NCBI RefSeq assembly: GCF_001513975.1
Contig: NZ_KQ947993.1
Location: 186,001-250,000 of the forward strand
Length of the DNA stretch: 64,000 nucleotides
Direction of reading: 5' to 3'
Origin: Streptomyces curacoi
GTDB taxonomy: Bacteria; Actinomycetota; Actinomycetes; Streptomycetales; Streptomycetaceae
Within the stretch, counting starts at the first letter, position 1; each line of letters starts with the position of its first letter. The notes under the pieces are model-generated. The model was not told the origin of the DNA. It saw only the letters and a program-made list of their open reading frames with translations, and did no database searches. This document shows positions 51,397 to 60,326 of the stretch, piece by piece. The position numbers and the translations under genes were made by a program.

Positions 51397-51442
51397 GAGT
51401 TCAACTCACTGCACTACGGTGAGGTGCACCTGATCGTGCACC
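51397..51442. promoter_or_regulatory. two palindromes in the XRE-cupin/EamA gap
   Basis: GAGTTCAACTC (51397-51407, perfect 11-bp palindrome) and GGTGCAC/GTGCACC (51423-51442, 6-bp spacer). One or both are candidate sites for the XRE-cupin protein; the region has AATATT suitable for a -10. Confidence 0.5.
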
Positions 51443-51464
51443 GAACTGTACTGCGAGGCGACCC

Positions 51465-52322
51465 GTGACAGCACTCTTCGCCCTGGCCACCAGCCTGCTG
51501 TGGGGGCTGGCCGACTTCGGCGGCGGACTGCTGACCCGGCGCACCCCGGCTCTCACGGTGGTCGTCGTCTCGCAGACGATCGCCGTGGCCGTGCTCGGCG
51601 TGATCGTGGTGGCCACCGGCGGCTGGAGCGAGGCAGGTCCCCAGTTGTGGTTCGCGGTGGCCGCCGGGCTGGTGGGCCCGGTCGCCCTGATCTGCTTCTA
51701 CAAGGCGCTCGCGCTGGGCCCGATGGGCGTGGTCTCCCCGCTCGGCACCGTGGGCGTGGCCGTGCCGGTCGGGGTGGGCCTCCTTCTCGGCGAGCGGCCC
51801 GGCCTGGTGCAGGTCGTGGGGATCGCGGTCGCCGTGCTCGGTGTCGTACTCGCGGGCGGACCGCAGTTGCGGGGCGCCCCCGTGCAGCGGCAGACCATCC
51901 TGCTCACGCTGGTCGCGGCCTTCGGCTTCGGCACGGTGTTCGCCCTGATCGCGGAGGCGTCCTCCACCGTCAACGGTCTGTTCCTCGCGCTCTTCGTACA
52001 GCGCCTGGTCGAGGTGCCGACGGGCGGCCTCGCGCTGTACGCCTCCGTGCGGCGGGGCCGCGCCGCCCTCCCGGACGACGGTTTCCCCTGGCGCTCCCTG
52101 CCGGCGCTCGCCTTCGTCGGCCTCGCCGATGTCGCGGCGAACGGTACCTATGTGGTCGCCGCCCAGCGCGGCCCGGTCACCGTGGCCGCCGTCCTGGCCT
52201 CGCTCTACCCGGTGGTGACCGCCCTGGCCGCGCGCGGCTTCCTCAGGGAGCGGTTGCGGACCGTGCAGGCGGCGGGTGCGGGGCTGGCGCTGGTGGGCAC
52301 GGTGCTGCTGGCGGCCGGCTGA
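51465..52322 (+). CDS. EamA (DMT) family transporter
   Basis: 285 aa from GTG 51465, ten TM helices in two EamA repeats (LLWGLADFGGGLLTRR at the start; ADVAANGTYVVAAQRGPVTVA later). Drug/metabolite exporter; substrate unknown. Divergent partner of XRE-cupin regulator; the stop is 2 bp from the opposing acyltransferase stop. Confidence 0.88.
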   Translation: MTALFALATSLLWGLADFGGGLLTRRTPALTVVVVSQTIAVAVLGVIVVATGGWSEAGPQLWFAVAAGLVGPVALICFYKALALGPMGVVSPLGTVGVAVPVGVGLLLGERPGLVQVVGIAVAVLGVVLAGGPQLRGAPVQRQTILLTLVAAFGFGTVFALIAEASSTVNGLFLALFVQRLVEVPTGGLALYASVRRGRAALPDDGFPWRSLPALAFVGLADVAANGTYVVAAQRGPVTVAAVLASLYPVVTALAARGFLRERLRTVQAAGAGLALVGTVLLAAG

Positions 52323-52323
52323 C

Positions 52324-53154
52324 TCAGGACTCAGCGTCGAGCTCGGCGAGCCGAGCGACCGCCTTCTCGTCCAGCTCCGCCAGCTTCGCCGCCGTCTCCT
52401 CGTCCAGGTCGGCCAGCGCCTGCAGCTGCTCGGGCGTGATCCCGTCGGGGATCGGCACCGGCGCCGGGGTGCGCAGCGGCGGCTGCCAGCCGTCGTCGGG
52501 CGTCCAGCGCCGTACGACACGGGCGGGCGCCCCCGCCACCACGGCATGGTCGGGCACCACGCCCCGGACCACCGCACCGGCCGCGACCACCACGTTCCGC
52601 CCGATCCGCGCGCCCGGCAGGATCACCGCCCCGGTGCCGATCCAGCACCCCGGGCCGATCTCGACCGGCTCCATCCGCGGCCACTGCTTGCCTATGGGCT
52701 CGTGCGGATCGTCGTAGGAGTGGTTCGTGGACGTGACGTAGACATACGGCCCGAAGTAGCAGTCGCTGCCGATGGTGACGGTCGTGTCGGCGATGACATG
52801 GCTGCCGCGGCCCAGCACGACGCCGTCCCCGATGCGCAGGATCGGCTCCGGGCCGAGGTCCAGGTCGGGCATCAGACCGGCCGTCAGCGTCACCTGCTCG
52901 CCGACGATGCAGTGGGAGCCGAGGTGGATCCAGGGTTCGCCGAAGACGGTGCCGAGCGGGAAGGCGAGGCGGGTGGCTTCGCCGATCGAGCCGAAGCGGA
53001 AGCGGCCGGGGTGGTCGGCCGTCACCGAACCCGTGCGCTGCAGCCAGGCCCAGCCGGCGTGGACGGCGCGTTGCGCGAGGCTGCGCCGCCAGGACGAGAA
53101 CGTGTTCTTGCGCTTGGGCACCCGCTTACCGTACTTACCGTGCGGCGCCCTCAT
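52324..53154 (-). CDS. left-handed beta-helix acyltransferase
   Basis: About 276 aa from ATG 53154. Hexapeptide repeats from about 70 to 190 (for example GDGVVLGRGSHVIADTTVTI, IGPGCWIGTGAVILPGARI) as in maltose/galactoside O-acetyltransferases, with the catalytic-type His in TSTNHSYDDP. A distinct 40-residue Glu/Ala-rich C-terminal helix (EQLQALADLDEETAAKLAEL) could mediate oligomerisation. The target sugar or antibiotic cannot be told. Confidence 0.8.
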   Translation of the reverse strand: MRAPHGKYGKRVPKRKNTFSSWRRSLAQRAVHAGWAWLQRTGSVTADHPGRFRFGSIGEATRLAFPLGTVFGEPWIHLGSHCIVGEQVTLTAGLMPDLDLGPEPILRIGDGVVLGRGSHVIADTTVTIGSDCYFGPYVYVTSTNHSYDDPHEPIGKQWPRMEPVEIGPGCWIGTGAVILPGARIGRNVVVAAGAVVRGVVPDHAVVAGAPARVVRRWTPDDGWQPPLRTPAPVPIPDGITPEQLQALADLDEETAAKLAELDEKAVARLAELDAES

Positions 53155-53230
53155 GGGGTGTGGGGCCTGTGATCTTCGCCCTACCGGGTGGCGTAACGTG
53201 CCGATGTACCGCGGACGACGGGAGACGGTG

Positions 53231-53761
53231 ATGACGCACAAGGCGCTGGTCAAGGGCATCGGTGGCAGGGAGCCGAAGATCGACGGGGAGGCGTTCGTGG
53301 CGCCCATGTCCACGGTGATCGGGGACGTGACGCTGGATGCGGGGGCGAGCGTCTGGTACGGGGCGGTGGTGCGCGGTGATGTGGAGCGGATCTCCGTCGG
53401 GGCCCAGTCCAATATCCAGGACAACTGCACGCTGCATGCCGATCCCGGTTTTCCGGTCAGCATCGGCGCGCGGGTGTCGGTCGGGCACAACGCCGTCGTG
53501 CACGGGGCGACCGTCGAGGACGACTGTCTGATCGGGATGGGGGCGACCGTGTTGAACGGGGCGGTGATCGGGGCGGGGTCCTTGGTGGCGGCGCAGGCGT
53601 TGGTGCCGCAGGGGATGCAGGTGCCGCCGGGGTCGCTTGTGGCGGGGGTGCCTGCGAAGGTGCGGCGGGAGCTGACCGAGGAAGAGCGTCAGGGCGTGAC
53701 GCTCAACGGGACCATGTATGCCGAGTTGGCGAAGGCGCACCGGGAAGAGCACGGGGACTAG
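53231..53761 (+). CDS. gamma carbonic anhydrase family protein
   Basis: 176 aa from ATG 53231. Left-handed beta-helix with three putative metal-ligating His at 69 (NCTLHAD), 86 and 91 (GHNAVVHG), the spacing of gamma-class carbonic anhydrases. May hydrate CO2 or act as a structural homologue. Divergent from another beta-helix gene; followed by repeat copy 2. Confidence 0.88.
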   Translation: MTHKALVKGIGGREPKIDGEAFVAPMSTVIGDVTLDAGASVWYGAVVRGDVERISVGAQSNIQDNCTLHADPGFPVSIGARVSVGHNAVVHGATVEDDCLIGMGATVLNGAVIGAGSLVAAQALVPQGMQVPPGSLVAGVPAKVRRELTEEERQGVTLNGTMYAELAKAHREEHGD

Positions 53762-53776
53762 AGGTCGTACGCGGTT

Positions 53777-53843
53777 CTGCGGACCGGTGGTGGCTGGTCG
53801 CGCCCACGCGGCGGAGCCGCATGTCGATACAGCCCCGCCCCCC
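53777..53843. repeat. dispersed Streptomyces intergenic repeat, copy 2
   Basis: CTGCGGACCGG ... TGGCTGGTCGCGCCCACGCGG ... with a GCGGC-GGA-GCCGC mini-hairpin, aligned to 33611-33690 throughout. Fills the space between converging gamma-CA and DedA genes and may terminate both. Confidence 0.8.
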
Positions 53844-53853
53844 TCAAGGCGTT

Positions 53854-54498
53854 TCAGTCCCCGGCGCCGACCGGTTCCGGCTCCCGGTGTGCCGTCTGGG
53901 CGTTCTTCGCCTTGCGCTTGATGATCAGCATCGACGTGAGGCCGATCAGGACCGCAGCCACCAGGCCCAGCCACGAGAAGCGCTTCAGCCAGGACTCGGC
54001 GACCACGCCCACGTAGTAGATCACCGCGGTCGTGCCGCCCGCCCAGAGGATGCCGCCGAGGACGTTGGCGGTCAGGAACTTCCAGTACGGCATGCGCAGC
54101 ACGCCGGCGAGGGGGCCCGCGAAGATGCGGAGGAGGGCGACGAAGCGGCCGAAGAAGACGGCCCACATGCCCCACTTCTGGAAGGACCGCTCGGCCGTGG
54201 CGATGTGGCCCTCGCTGAAGTGCTTGGGGAATTTCGCGCCCAGCCAGGCCAGGAGCGGACGGCCGCCCTTGCGGCCGATGGCGTAGCCGATGGAGTCGCC
54301 GATGATCGCGCCGGCGGTCGCGCAGGCACCGAGTACGAAGGGGTCGATCTCACCGTGCTGCGAGGCGAGCAGCGCCGAGGAGACCAGGATGATCTCGCCG
54401 GGCAGCGGGATGCCCAGGCTCTCCAGGCCGATGACCACGCCGACCAGCAGATAGATGGCGAGCGGGGGCACCGTTTCGAGCCATTCCTGGACGTGCAA
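53854..54498 (-). CDS. DedA family membrane protein
   Basis: 214 aa from TTG 54498 (GGGAGGA upstream). SNARE-associated/DedA fold with GIPLPGEIILVSSALLAS, GDSIGYAIGRKGG and FVALLRIFAGPLAGVLRMPYWKF (conserved Arg and Pro). DedA proteins support lipid scrambling and membrane homeostasis (for example undecaprenyl phosphate recycling). Confidence 0.92.
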   Translation of the reverse strand: MHVQEWLETVPPLAIYLLVGVVIGLESLGIPLPGEIILVSSALLASQHGEIDPFVLGACATAGAIIGDSIGYAIGRKGGRPLLAWLGAKFPKHFSEGHIATAERSFQKWGMWAVFFGRFVALLRIFAGPLAGVLRMPYWKFLTANVLGGILWAGGTTAVIYYVGVVAESWLKRFSWLGLVAAVLIGLTSMLIIKRKAKNAQTAHREPEPVGAGD

Positions 54499-54570
54499 CG
54501 CCGCTTCCTCCCATGTCCTGCACCGTGCGTTCCCGGCGCACGCTCGGCTGTGAGCGTGCGCCGGGGCAGC

Positions 54571-56127
54571 CTACCTGTTCTGTGTGACGGTCTCGGCGTC
54601 CCACAGGTTGCACTGGTGCTCACGGTGCACAGTGGCGCTCGGCACGTTCCCGCCGGCGGACGCGGTGCGCAGCGTCAGCGCCGTTCCGGGGCGGGCCGGC
54701 ATCGCAGGCTGTCCCGTGGCACGCGGCACCCCGTCCCGGACGAAGGAGCCCCAGTACTGGATCATCTGGCGCGCCAGCGTCCGCTGCTCGGCGTTCAGCG
54801 GTGACACCAGACCGAAGTGCTTGAAGAGGTACTGCACCTCGTTGACGTGGGTCGCGCCGAAGTCGAAGCCCGTGCCGAGGTCGCGCAGGGAGGCGAAGGG
54901 CGGGGAGGTGCGGTCGGCGAACTCGTACGCGTAGACCCGGCCGCGTCCGGCGAGCGTGCCGTCGAGGCGGAGCGCCGGGCAGGCGAACAGCTGGTCGCCC
55001 TGGGCGGTGGCGTAAGCGATCGTCGGCGAGGGGTAGGACGACAGGGGGTAGCGGGCGAGCGCCTCGTCGCCGTATTCCGCCCGCATGACCGTGGGGTACT
55101 GCTCGGCGGTGAGCGGGGTGCCGTTCAGGTCGAAGCGGGCGAAGGCGAACAGCCGGCCCTCGTCCTGGTTGGCCCCGTTCATGACCGGCACACCCACGGC
55201 GGCCCCCCGTGCGAACGCCTCCCGAGGCTGCCTCGGCAGGAAGTCGCCGCCGGTCACCGGCGCCCAGTCGAAGCCGCCCTGCGCCGCCAGGATCTCCGCG
55301 GCCGGCTTGGCGCGCAGACAGGCCAGGTCGGCGCAGCCCAGCTGCCGCGCGAAAGCGGCGCCCTGCGCCACGGCCGTCGAGTGCGTCCGGGCAGCGCAGT
55401 CGCCGTAGGCCCCGCTCTGGATGATCCCCGCCCGGAACAGCCCCTTCGCCTGCGGCGAGGCCAGCTGTGTACAGACCGAGCGGCCGCCCGCGGACTCGCC
55501 CGCGATGGTCACCCGGCCCGGATCGCCGCCGAAGCGGCCGATGTTGGCGCGCACCCAGCGCAGCGCGGCCTGCTGGTCGAGCATGCCGAAGTTGCCGGAG
55601 ACCCCGTCGCGCGCCTCGTCGTCGAGGGCGGCCGTGGCGAGGAAGCCCATCGCCCCCAGGCGGTAGTTGACGGTCACGACCACCGTGCCGGTCTGCCGGG
55701 CGAAGGTGTCGGGGACGACGTCCTGCCCGGCCCCCGCGGTGAGCCCGCCGCCGTGGAACCAGACCAGGACCGCCCGGCGGGCGGCGCCTTCGGGGACGTA
55801 CACGTTGAGGTCGAGACAGTCCTCGGTGTGGCTGGGCCGCTCGTAGCCGGGGTCCCAGCTCGCCGCCTGCACACACTTGTCGCCGAAGTCCTGCGCCGAG
55901 CGCACTCCTTGCCAGGGCCGGACCGGCCGCGGCGCCTTCCAGCGGAGCTTTCCGACGGGTGGTTCGGCGTACGGGATGCCGAGGAACTGGCGTCCCTCGG
56001 CGGTGGTTTCACCCCGTACCCAGCCCGTGTCCGTGCGGACGACAGGCGGGTCGGCGGCCTGTGCGGGTAAGGGAGCGACGAGCGCGGCCGCGAGGGCCGT
56101 CAGCGCGACGGACATACGACGTATCAC
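54571..56127 (-). CDS. secreted type-B carboxylesterase
   Basis: 518 aa from GTG 56127 (GGAGGTGG before it). Signal peptide about 1-24 ending AQA. Catalytic Ser in GESAGG, Glu in NQDEGRLF, His in ATHVNEVQYLF; oxyanion HGGGLTAG. Cys pairs suggest disulfides of an exported enzyme. Acts on carboxylic esters outside the cell. Confidence 0.9.
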   Translation of the reverse strand: MIRRMSVALTALAAALVAPLPAQAADPPVVRTDTGWVRGETTAEGRQFLGIPYAEPPVGKLRWKAPRPVRPWQGVRSAQDFGDKCVQAASWDPGYERPSHTEDCLDLNVYVPEGAARRAVLVWFHGGGLTAGAGQDVVPDTFARQTGTVVVTVNYRLGAMGFLATAALDDEARDGVSGNFGMLDQQAALRWVRANIGRFGGDPGRVTIAGESAGGRSVCTQLASPQAKGLFRAGIIQSGAYGDCAARTHSTAVAQGAAFARQLGCADLACLRAKPAAEILAAQGGFDWAPVTGGDFLPRQPREAFARGAAVGVPVMNGANQDEGRLFAFARFDLNGTPLTAEQYPTVMRAEYGDEALARYPLSSYPSPTIAYATAQGDQLFACPALRLDGTLAGRGRVYAYEFADRTSPPFASLRDLGTGFDFGATHVNEVQYLFKHFGLVSPLNAEQRTLARQMIQYWGSFVRDGVPRATGQPAMPARPGTALTLRTASAGGNVPSATVHREHQCNLWDAETVTQNR

Positions 56128-56258
56128 CGGTCCACCTCCACAGTCGTGCGCATGGGACAGCACTGGCGCGGCGGGGAAACTAGGGGCGGGGGTGACTCGT
56201 GTCAACGATGTGAACAAGGTGAATGAGAAACGTCCGAATGACACCGGGAAACGAAGGA

Positions 56259-56281
56259 GGGGCCACCCGGCGGGTGGCCCC
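56259..56281 (-). terminator. 10-bp-stem hairpin after the sigma-ricin gene
   Basis: Arms GGGGCCACCC (56259-56268) and GGGTGGCCCC (56272-56281), 3-nt loop. Located 33 bp past the stop of the minus-strand sigma-ricin gene. Confidence 0.7.
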
Positions 56282-56333
56282 TGACCCACGGGGTGGCCCC
56301 TGACCAGCGGGGACTAGCGGGGTGGCCCCTGAC
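56272..56333. repeat. three copies of GGGTGGCCCCTGAC
   Basis: Copies at 56272-56285, 56291-56304 and 56320-56333; the last lies within the end of the sigma-ricin gene and the first shares the terminator arm. Looks like recent duplication of the hairpin half-site. Confidence 0.75.
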
Positions 56334-58197
56334 TGGCGGAGGGCGGAGTCGCCGCCGTCACGGCGGTGCCGACGGCGGCGGGAACGGGGGCCGGTACCTC
56401 GGCCGGCAGGGGCGCGACGACGTCGACGGGCGTGGCGGGTTCTGCCGCGTCGTCGGAGTCGGCCTGGACGTACCGCGTCTCGTACTCCGGCTCCGGTTGC
56501 TCGTCCGACCGGTCCGGCTCGTGCCGCGGGGGCTCGGCGGCGGGCGGCTCGGGGACGGCGGCGTCCGGGGCGTCGCGCCCGGGCTGGGGCTCGGGTGCCG
56601 CTGTCGCGGCGTCCTCCTGCGCTCCCTGTCCATCCCGCTTCTCCCCCTCTTTCCTCTCGCGGTTCGTCTCGCGTTTCGTCTCGGGTTGCGTCCCGGCCGC
56701 GTCGGTGAGCCCGCCGTCGAGCAGCCAGCGCTGCGCCTCGGACCCGTCCCGTTCGGCGACGACCACGCTCGCGCCCGTCCCGCACGCGACGGCCCGCCCC
56801 TCGGTGCCGCGCGGCAGAAGCTCCCCGTGGACGGTGAGGTCGTAGCGCACCTCACCGGCGTGCGCGAGGCAGTTGGCCAGGACGACCGTGCCCTCGCCGG
56901 GGTCGGCATCGAGGCAGAGGGTGGGGTCGGCGGCGCTGCGCAGCAGGCCGTTCTCCTGATACGACCACTGCTGGGACGCGGCGGACGCGCACTGCGCCAG
57001 CTCGGCTTCAGCGCCGGTGCGGACCTCGCCGTCGCGCAGGTCCAGGCACAGGCCGCGGTCGAGGTTGCGGAGCCTGCCCTGGGCGATCCCGACGGGCTCC
57101 TCGGCCGAGGCGGCCGACGGCGATCCCCCGGACGAGGGCGGGGACACGGCGCCCGGGTGGACGGTCCTGCCGCTGGGCGCGCCCCACGTGGCCCGCGGGT
57201 CGGGGCCGCCGTCCTCCTCGGACCAGCCCCTGGCGGTGAGCACGGTCACGAGCAGGGCGAGGGAGGTCAGACCGACACCCACGGCGACGGCCTTCGCGCG
57301 CCCGCGCGGCGAGGGGAGAGGCGCCGGGCGGTGCCGGCCGCCGTGCCGCGGGCGGGCGGCCGGCGCCGAGCCGGAGCCGCCGCGCCCGGACCGGGAGTCG
57401 AGATAGCGCCGGGCGCCCCAGCCGAGCACGGTCTCGGCGAGCAGCACTTCCAGACCGCCCTCGAAATGGCTGAGCTGCTCGGCGGCATGGCGGCAGTAAC
57501 GGCACTCCATCAGATGTTGTTGCACATCGGGCAACAAGGCCCCGCCCCGGCGAATGGGGACATCGAGGAGGCGGTTGTAGTAGCGGCATTCCCGGGTGGG
57601 CGCGAGTTCCCGGTGGGCACGGACGCAACCCGCCCGGAATTGCTCACGGACCCTCTCCAGCGCCGCCGACGCGGTGCCGGTGTCCACGCCCAGCAGACCG
57701 GCGGTTATGGTTATCGGCTCCGCTTCGACCTCCGTGTGCCAGAGGAGGCATTGCGAGGCCCCGGGCAGCGCCCGGAATGCGCGCTCGGCGATGTGCCGCC
57801 TTTCGGGCGTCACGGACCGGGCGGCGCGCAGCCCGCGCGCGCCGGTCGGTTTGCCGAGTTCCGGCAACAGGGCGGAAATGGCGTCGTCCGCCGCCCAGTC
57901 CTTGACCAGTTCCCGTACGGCGGTGAGGAGTTGGGGGCGCAGTGCGCCGTCGGCGGGTCGGCCGAGCACTCGATGGAACGCCGCGGCGGCCACCATGGAG
58001 GCCGAACTCGCCGTGGACACAAGGCAGATGGACGCGTAGTCGTGGGTGGCACGCCAGTGCCGCGCCAGCAGCAGCGCGACGGCGTGGGCGTCCGCCCCGG
58101 CTTTGCCGAGGGTCGCGAGGAGATCACGGTCGGATGGTCCGGGGCTCGCCCCGGGGCGTGGCGGGTACGGCGGTCGTGGGGGGTAAGGGGATTGCAC
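56314..58197 (-). CDS. sigma-like/anti-sigma-like membrane protein with ricin lectin domain
   Basis: About 627 aa from GTG 58197 (GGAAGGAAAT before it). Residues 22-80 look like sigma region 2 and 133-195 like region 4; residues 228-235 hold the anti-sigma zinc motif H-x3-C-x2-C (HLMECRYC). A TM helix at 302-322 is followed outside by a Pro/Ser linker, a ricin B-type lectin domain (375-494, QxW-like repeats with C-L-D and QQW motifs), and a long Pro/Glu/Arg-rich tail to 627. This would be a one-piece membrane sensor that binds a sugar outside and holds or mimics a sigma factor inside. Streptomyces relatives I recall are annotated only as RICIN-domain proteins. Confidence 0.8.
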   Translation of the reverse strand: MQSPYPPRPPYPPRPGASPGPSDRDLLATLGKAGADAHAVALLLARHWRATHDYASICLVSTASSASMVAAAAFHRVLGRPADGALRPQLLTAVRELVKDWAADDAISALLPELGKPTGARGLRAARSVTPERRHIAERAFRALPGASQCLLWHTEVEAEPITITAGLLGVDTGTASAALERVREQFRAGCVRAHRELAPTRECRYYNRLLDVPIRRGGALLPDVQQHLMECRYCRHAAEQLSHFEGGLEVLLAETVLGWGARRYLDSRSGRGGSGSAPAARPRHGGRHRPAPLPSPRGRAKAVAVGVGLTSLALLVTVLTARGWSEEDGGPDPRATWGAPSGRTVHPGAVSPPSSGGSPSAASAEEPVGIAQGRLRNLDRGLCLDLRDGEVRTGAEAELAQCASAASQQWSYQENGLLRSAADPTLCLDADPGEGTVVLANCLAHAGEVRYDLTVHGELLPRGTEGRAVACGTGASVVVAERDGSEAQRWLLDGGLTDAAGTQPETKRETNRERKEGEKRDGQGAQEDAATAAPEPQPGRDAPDAAVPEPPAAEPPRHEPDRSDEQPEPEYETRYVQADSDDAAEPATPVDVVAPLPAEVPAPVPAAVGTAVTAATPPSASQGPPR

Positions 58198-58547
58198 TGA
58201 ACCATTTCCTTCCCGGCCGAAGGACGGCATGGGGAATGCGCGCCCGTCGGAAAGCAGGTGCCTGATTGGTGCATACCTGGGCCGCGTCGGCTGTGAACCG
58301 GCCATCGGGCCGCTCACTTTCGCACAAGCGACGCACAGGAAACAAGAAGTTCGAGTGACCGACGTTCAAAAAGCGAGAAATTCAAATAGGTTACCGGCGG
58401 TATCCGTACCCGCCTTCGAAATTGTGCCCGGCGAGGCGTCAAGTTGTGTGCAGGCAAAGACGATCGGTCCACGGAATCTCCAATTCCGCATGACGCACAG
58501 CGAGCTCCGAGGTTTCTCTCGGCGTGCTCTCATCCCCGTACACCAGC
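58198..58547. promoter_or_regulatory. 350-bp divergent promoter region, AT-richer
   Basis: No gene. Between the sigma-ricin and galU genes the sequence is AT-rich for this genome (for example AAAAAGCGAGAAATTCAAAT near 58370), suggesting promoters for both. Confidence 0.5.
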
Positions 58548-59504
58548 ATGAGCCGCATGATCGTCCCCCACGCGACACCCACCCCCGCTGCGCCCCGTGC
58601 GGTCCGCAAGGCGGTCGTCCCGGCCGCGGGACTCGGCACCCGGTTCCTGCCCGCGACGAAGGCGACATCGAAGGAGATGCTGCCGGTCGTCGACAAGCCG
58701 GCCATCCAGTACGTCGTCGAGGAGGCCGCGGCGGCCGGGCTCGACGACGTCCTGATGATCACCGGCCGGCACAAGCGGGCGATCGAGGACCACTTCGACC
58801 ACGCCTTCGAGCTGGAGCAGGCGCTCACCGCCAAGGGCGACACCGTACGGCTGGACGCGGTACGCGACCCGGCCCGGCTCGCCGACATCCACCACATCCG
58901 CCAGGGCGACCCGCTCGGCCTCGGCCACGCGGTGCTGTGCGCCCGCCATCACGTCGGCGACCAGCCGTTCGCCGTGCTCCTGGGCGACGACCTCATCGAC
59001 CCGCGCGAAACGCTGCTGAGCCGGATGCTGGAGGTCCGTGACCGCTACCAGGGCAGTGTGGTCGCCCTCATGGAGGTGCCCCCTGAGCAGATCCACCTCT
59101 ATGGCTGCGCGGCCGTCGAACCGTCCGGTGAGGACGGCGTGGTCCGCGTCACGGGTCTGGTGGAGAAGCCGTCACGCGCGGACGCGCCGAGCCGCTACGC
59201 GGTCATCGGCCGCTATGTCCTCGACCCGGCCGTCTTCGGCATCCTGGAGCACGTCCCGCCCGGCCGCGGCGGCGAGATCCAGCTGACCGACGCGCTGCAG
59301 GAACTGGCGGCGGGCGGAACGGTCCACGGAGTGGTGTTCGACGGGCTGCGGTACGACACCGGCGACAAGGCGGACTATCTGCGCACGGTCGTACAGCTGG
59401 CCTGCGACCGGCCGGATCTGGGGCCGGAGTTCACGGCCTGGCTGAAGGAGTTCGCGGCCGGCCTTGAGGGCACCGGCGCGGAGCGGGGCCGGTTCGCGGC
59501 GTGA
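58548..59504 (+). CDS. galU: UTP-glucose-1-phosphate uridylyltransferase
   Basis: About 318 aa from ATG 58548 (ATG 58524 alternative). Nucleotidyltransferase loop VPAAGLGTRFLPATKATSKEML, LLGDDLID, VTGLVEKP, and FDGLRYDTGDKADYL are diagnostic of GalU. Makes UDP-glucose for cell-wall, glycogen and glycosylation pathways. No strong ribosome-binding site. Strong terminator follows. Confidence 0.95.
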   Translation: MSRMIVPHATPTPAAPRAVRKAVVPAAGLGTRFLPATKATSKEMLPVVDKPAIQYVVEEAAAAGLDDVLMITGRHKRAIEDHFDHAFELEQALTAKGDTVRLDAVRDPARLADIHHIRQGDPLGLGHAVLCARHHVGDQPFAVLLGDDLIDPRETLLSRMLEVRDRYQGSVVALMEVPPEQIHLYGCAAVEPSGEDGVVRVTGLVEKPSRADAPSRYAVIGRYVLDPAVFGILEHVPPGRGGEIQLTDALQELAAGGTVHGVVFDGLRYDTGDKADYLRTVVQLACDRPDLGPEFTAWLKEFAAGLEGTGAERGRFAA

Positions 59505-59581
59505 GCGCTCGCGGCCGGGGAACCGGCGGCCCGGACACCCGCGGCCAGGGCCGCCGGGGCCCCGGGGCCCACAGCCCGGAC

Positions 59582-59618
59582 AAGCGAACAGGGGCCCGCA
59601 CGGGGCCCCTGTTCGCTT
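59582..59618. terminator. 16-bp-stem bidirectional terminator
   Basis: Perfect arms AAGCGAACAGGGGCCC (59582-59597) and GGGCCCCTGTTCGCTT (59603-59618), 5-nt loop. Sits between the ends of galU and the opposing thioesterase gene, 78 bp past galU and 12 bp past the other stop. Confidence 0.9.
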
Positions 59619-59629
59619 CCGTGCCGGGC

Positions 59630-60082
59630 TCAGCCGTTCGGCCGCAGCGTCCAGACGACGGTCATCTCCCCGGTCACGGCCCCGTCGGCGCGCCGGATCT
59701 CGATCGCCACCGGGAACTCGGGCCGCTCCCCCGCGTCCAGCTGCGCGACGACCTCGGCGGCCGGGCGGCCGAGGGTCGCCGTGGCGGTGACCGGGCCCAT
59801 GGCGAGCTTCTTGTAGGCGATGTCGGCGCGCACGGCGAGCGGCACGGCCCGCGAGAGCTGGTCACCGAACGCGGCCAGCACGATCGCGCCGCTGGCGGAC
59901 TCCCCGAGCGTGAACATCGCACCGGCGTGCGGCCCGCCCACATGGTTGTGGTACTCGCTCTGATCCGGCAGAGCCACCACGGCCTTCTCCGGCGTGGTCT
60001 CCAGGAACTCGAGGTTCAGGGTCCGGGCCATGGGCACGGTGGCGGCGAGCATTTCGCCGATGGACATCTGGTCTGCGCTCAT
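59630..60082 (-). CDS. hotdog-fold thioesterase-like protein (DUF4442/PaaI type)
   Basis: About 150 aa from ATG 60082. Hotdog fold with YHNHVGGPHAGAMFTLGES (glycine-rich helix start) and VRADIAYKKLAMGPVTAT. Typical of acyl-CoA thioesterases or DUF4442 relatives; substrate unknown. Confidence 0.8.
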   Translation of the reverse strand: MSADQMSIGEMLAATVPMARTLNLEFLETTPEKAVVALPDQSEYHNHVGGPHAGAMFTLGESASGAIVLAAFGDQLSRAVPLAVRADIAYKKLAMGPVTATATLGRPAAEVVAQLDAGERPEFPVAIEIRRADGAVTGEMTVVWTLRPNG

Positions 60083-60326
60083 GGCCGCCATGTTACCCAC
60101 GAGTAGGGTCGCGGAACAGGCCGATGTGACGAGCGTCGCCGCCACGGTCGCCGTCGCCGGGCGCCGGGACCTGCCGATCAACGCCACCGTGTACGCCGCC
60201 CATGACGGGCCGACGGGCCGAACCGCGGCACGGCGAACCTGCTCCATGGCCGGCGGACAGGCCCCATCGGGCCGGTGACCTGCAATTCGTTTGGCAAATC
60301 GAGGTGCGGGCGGCGATAGTCGGCCG

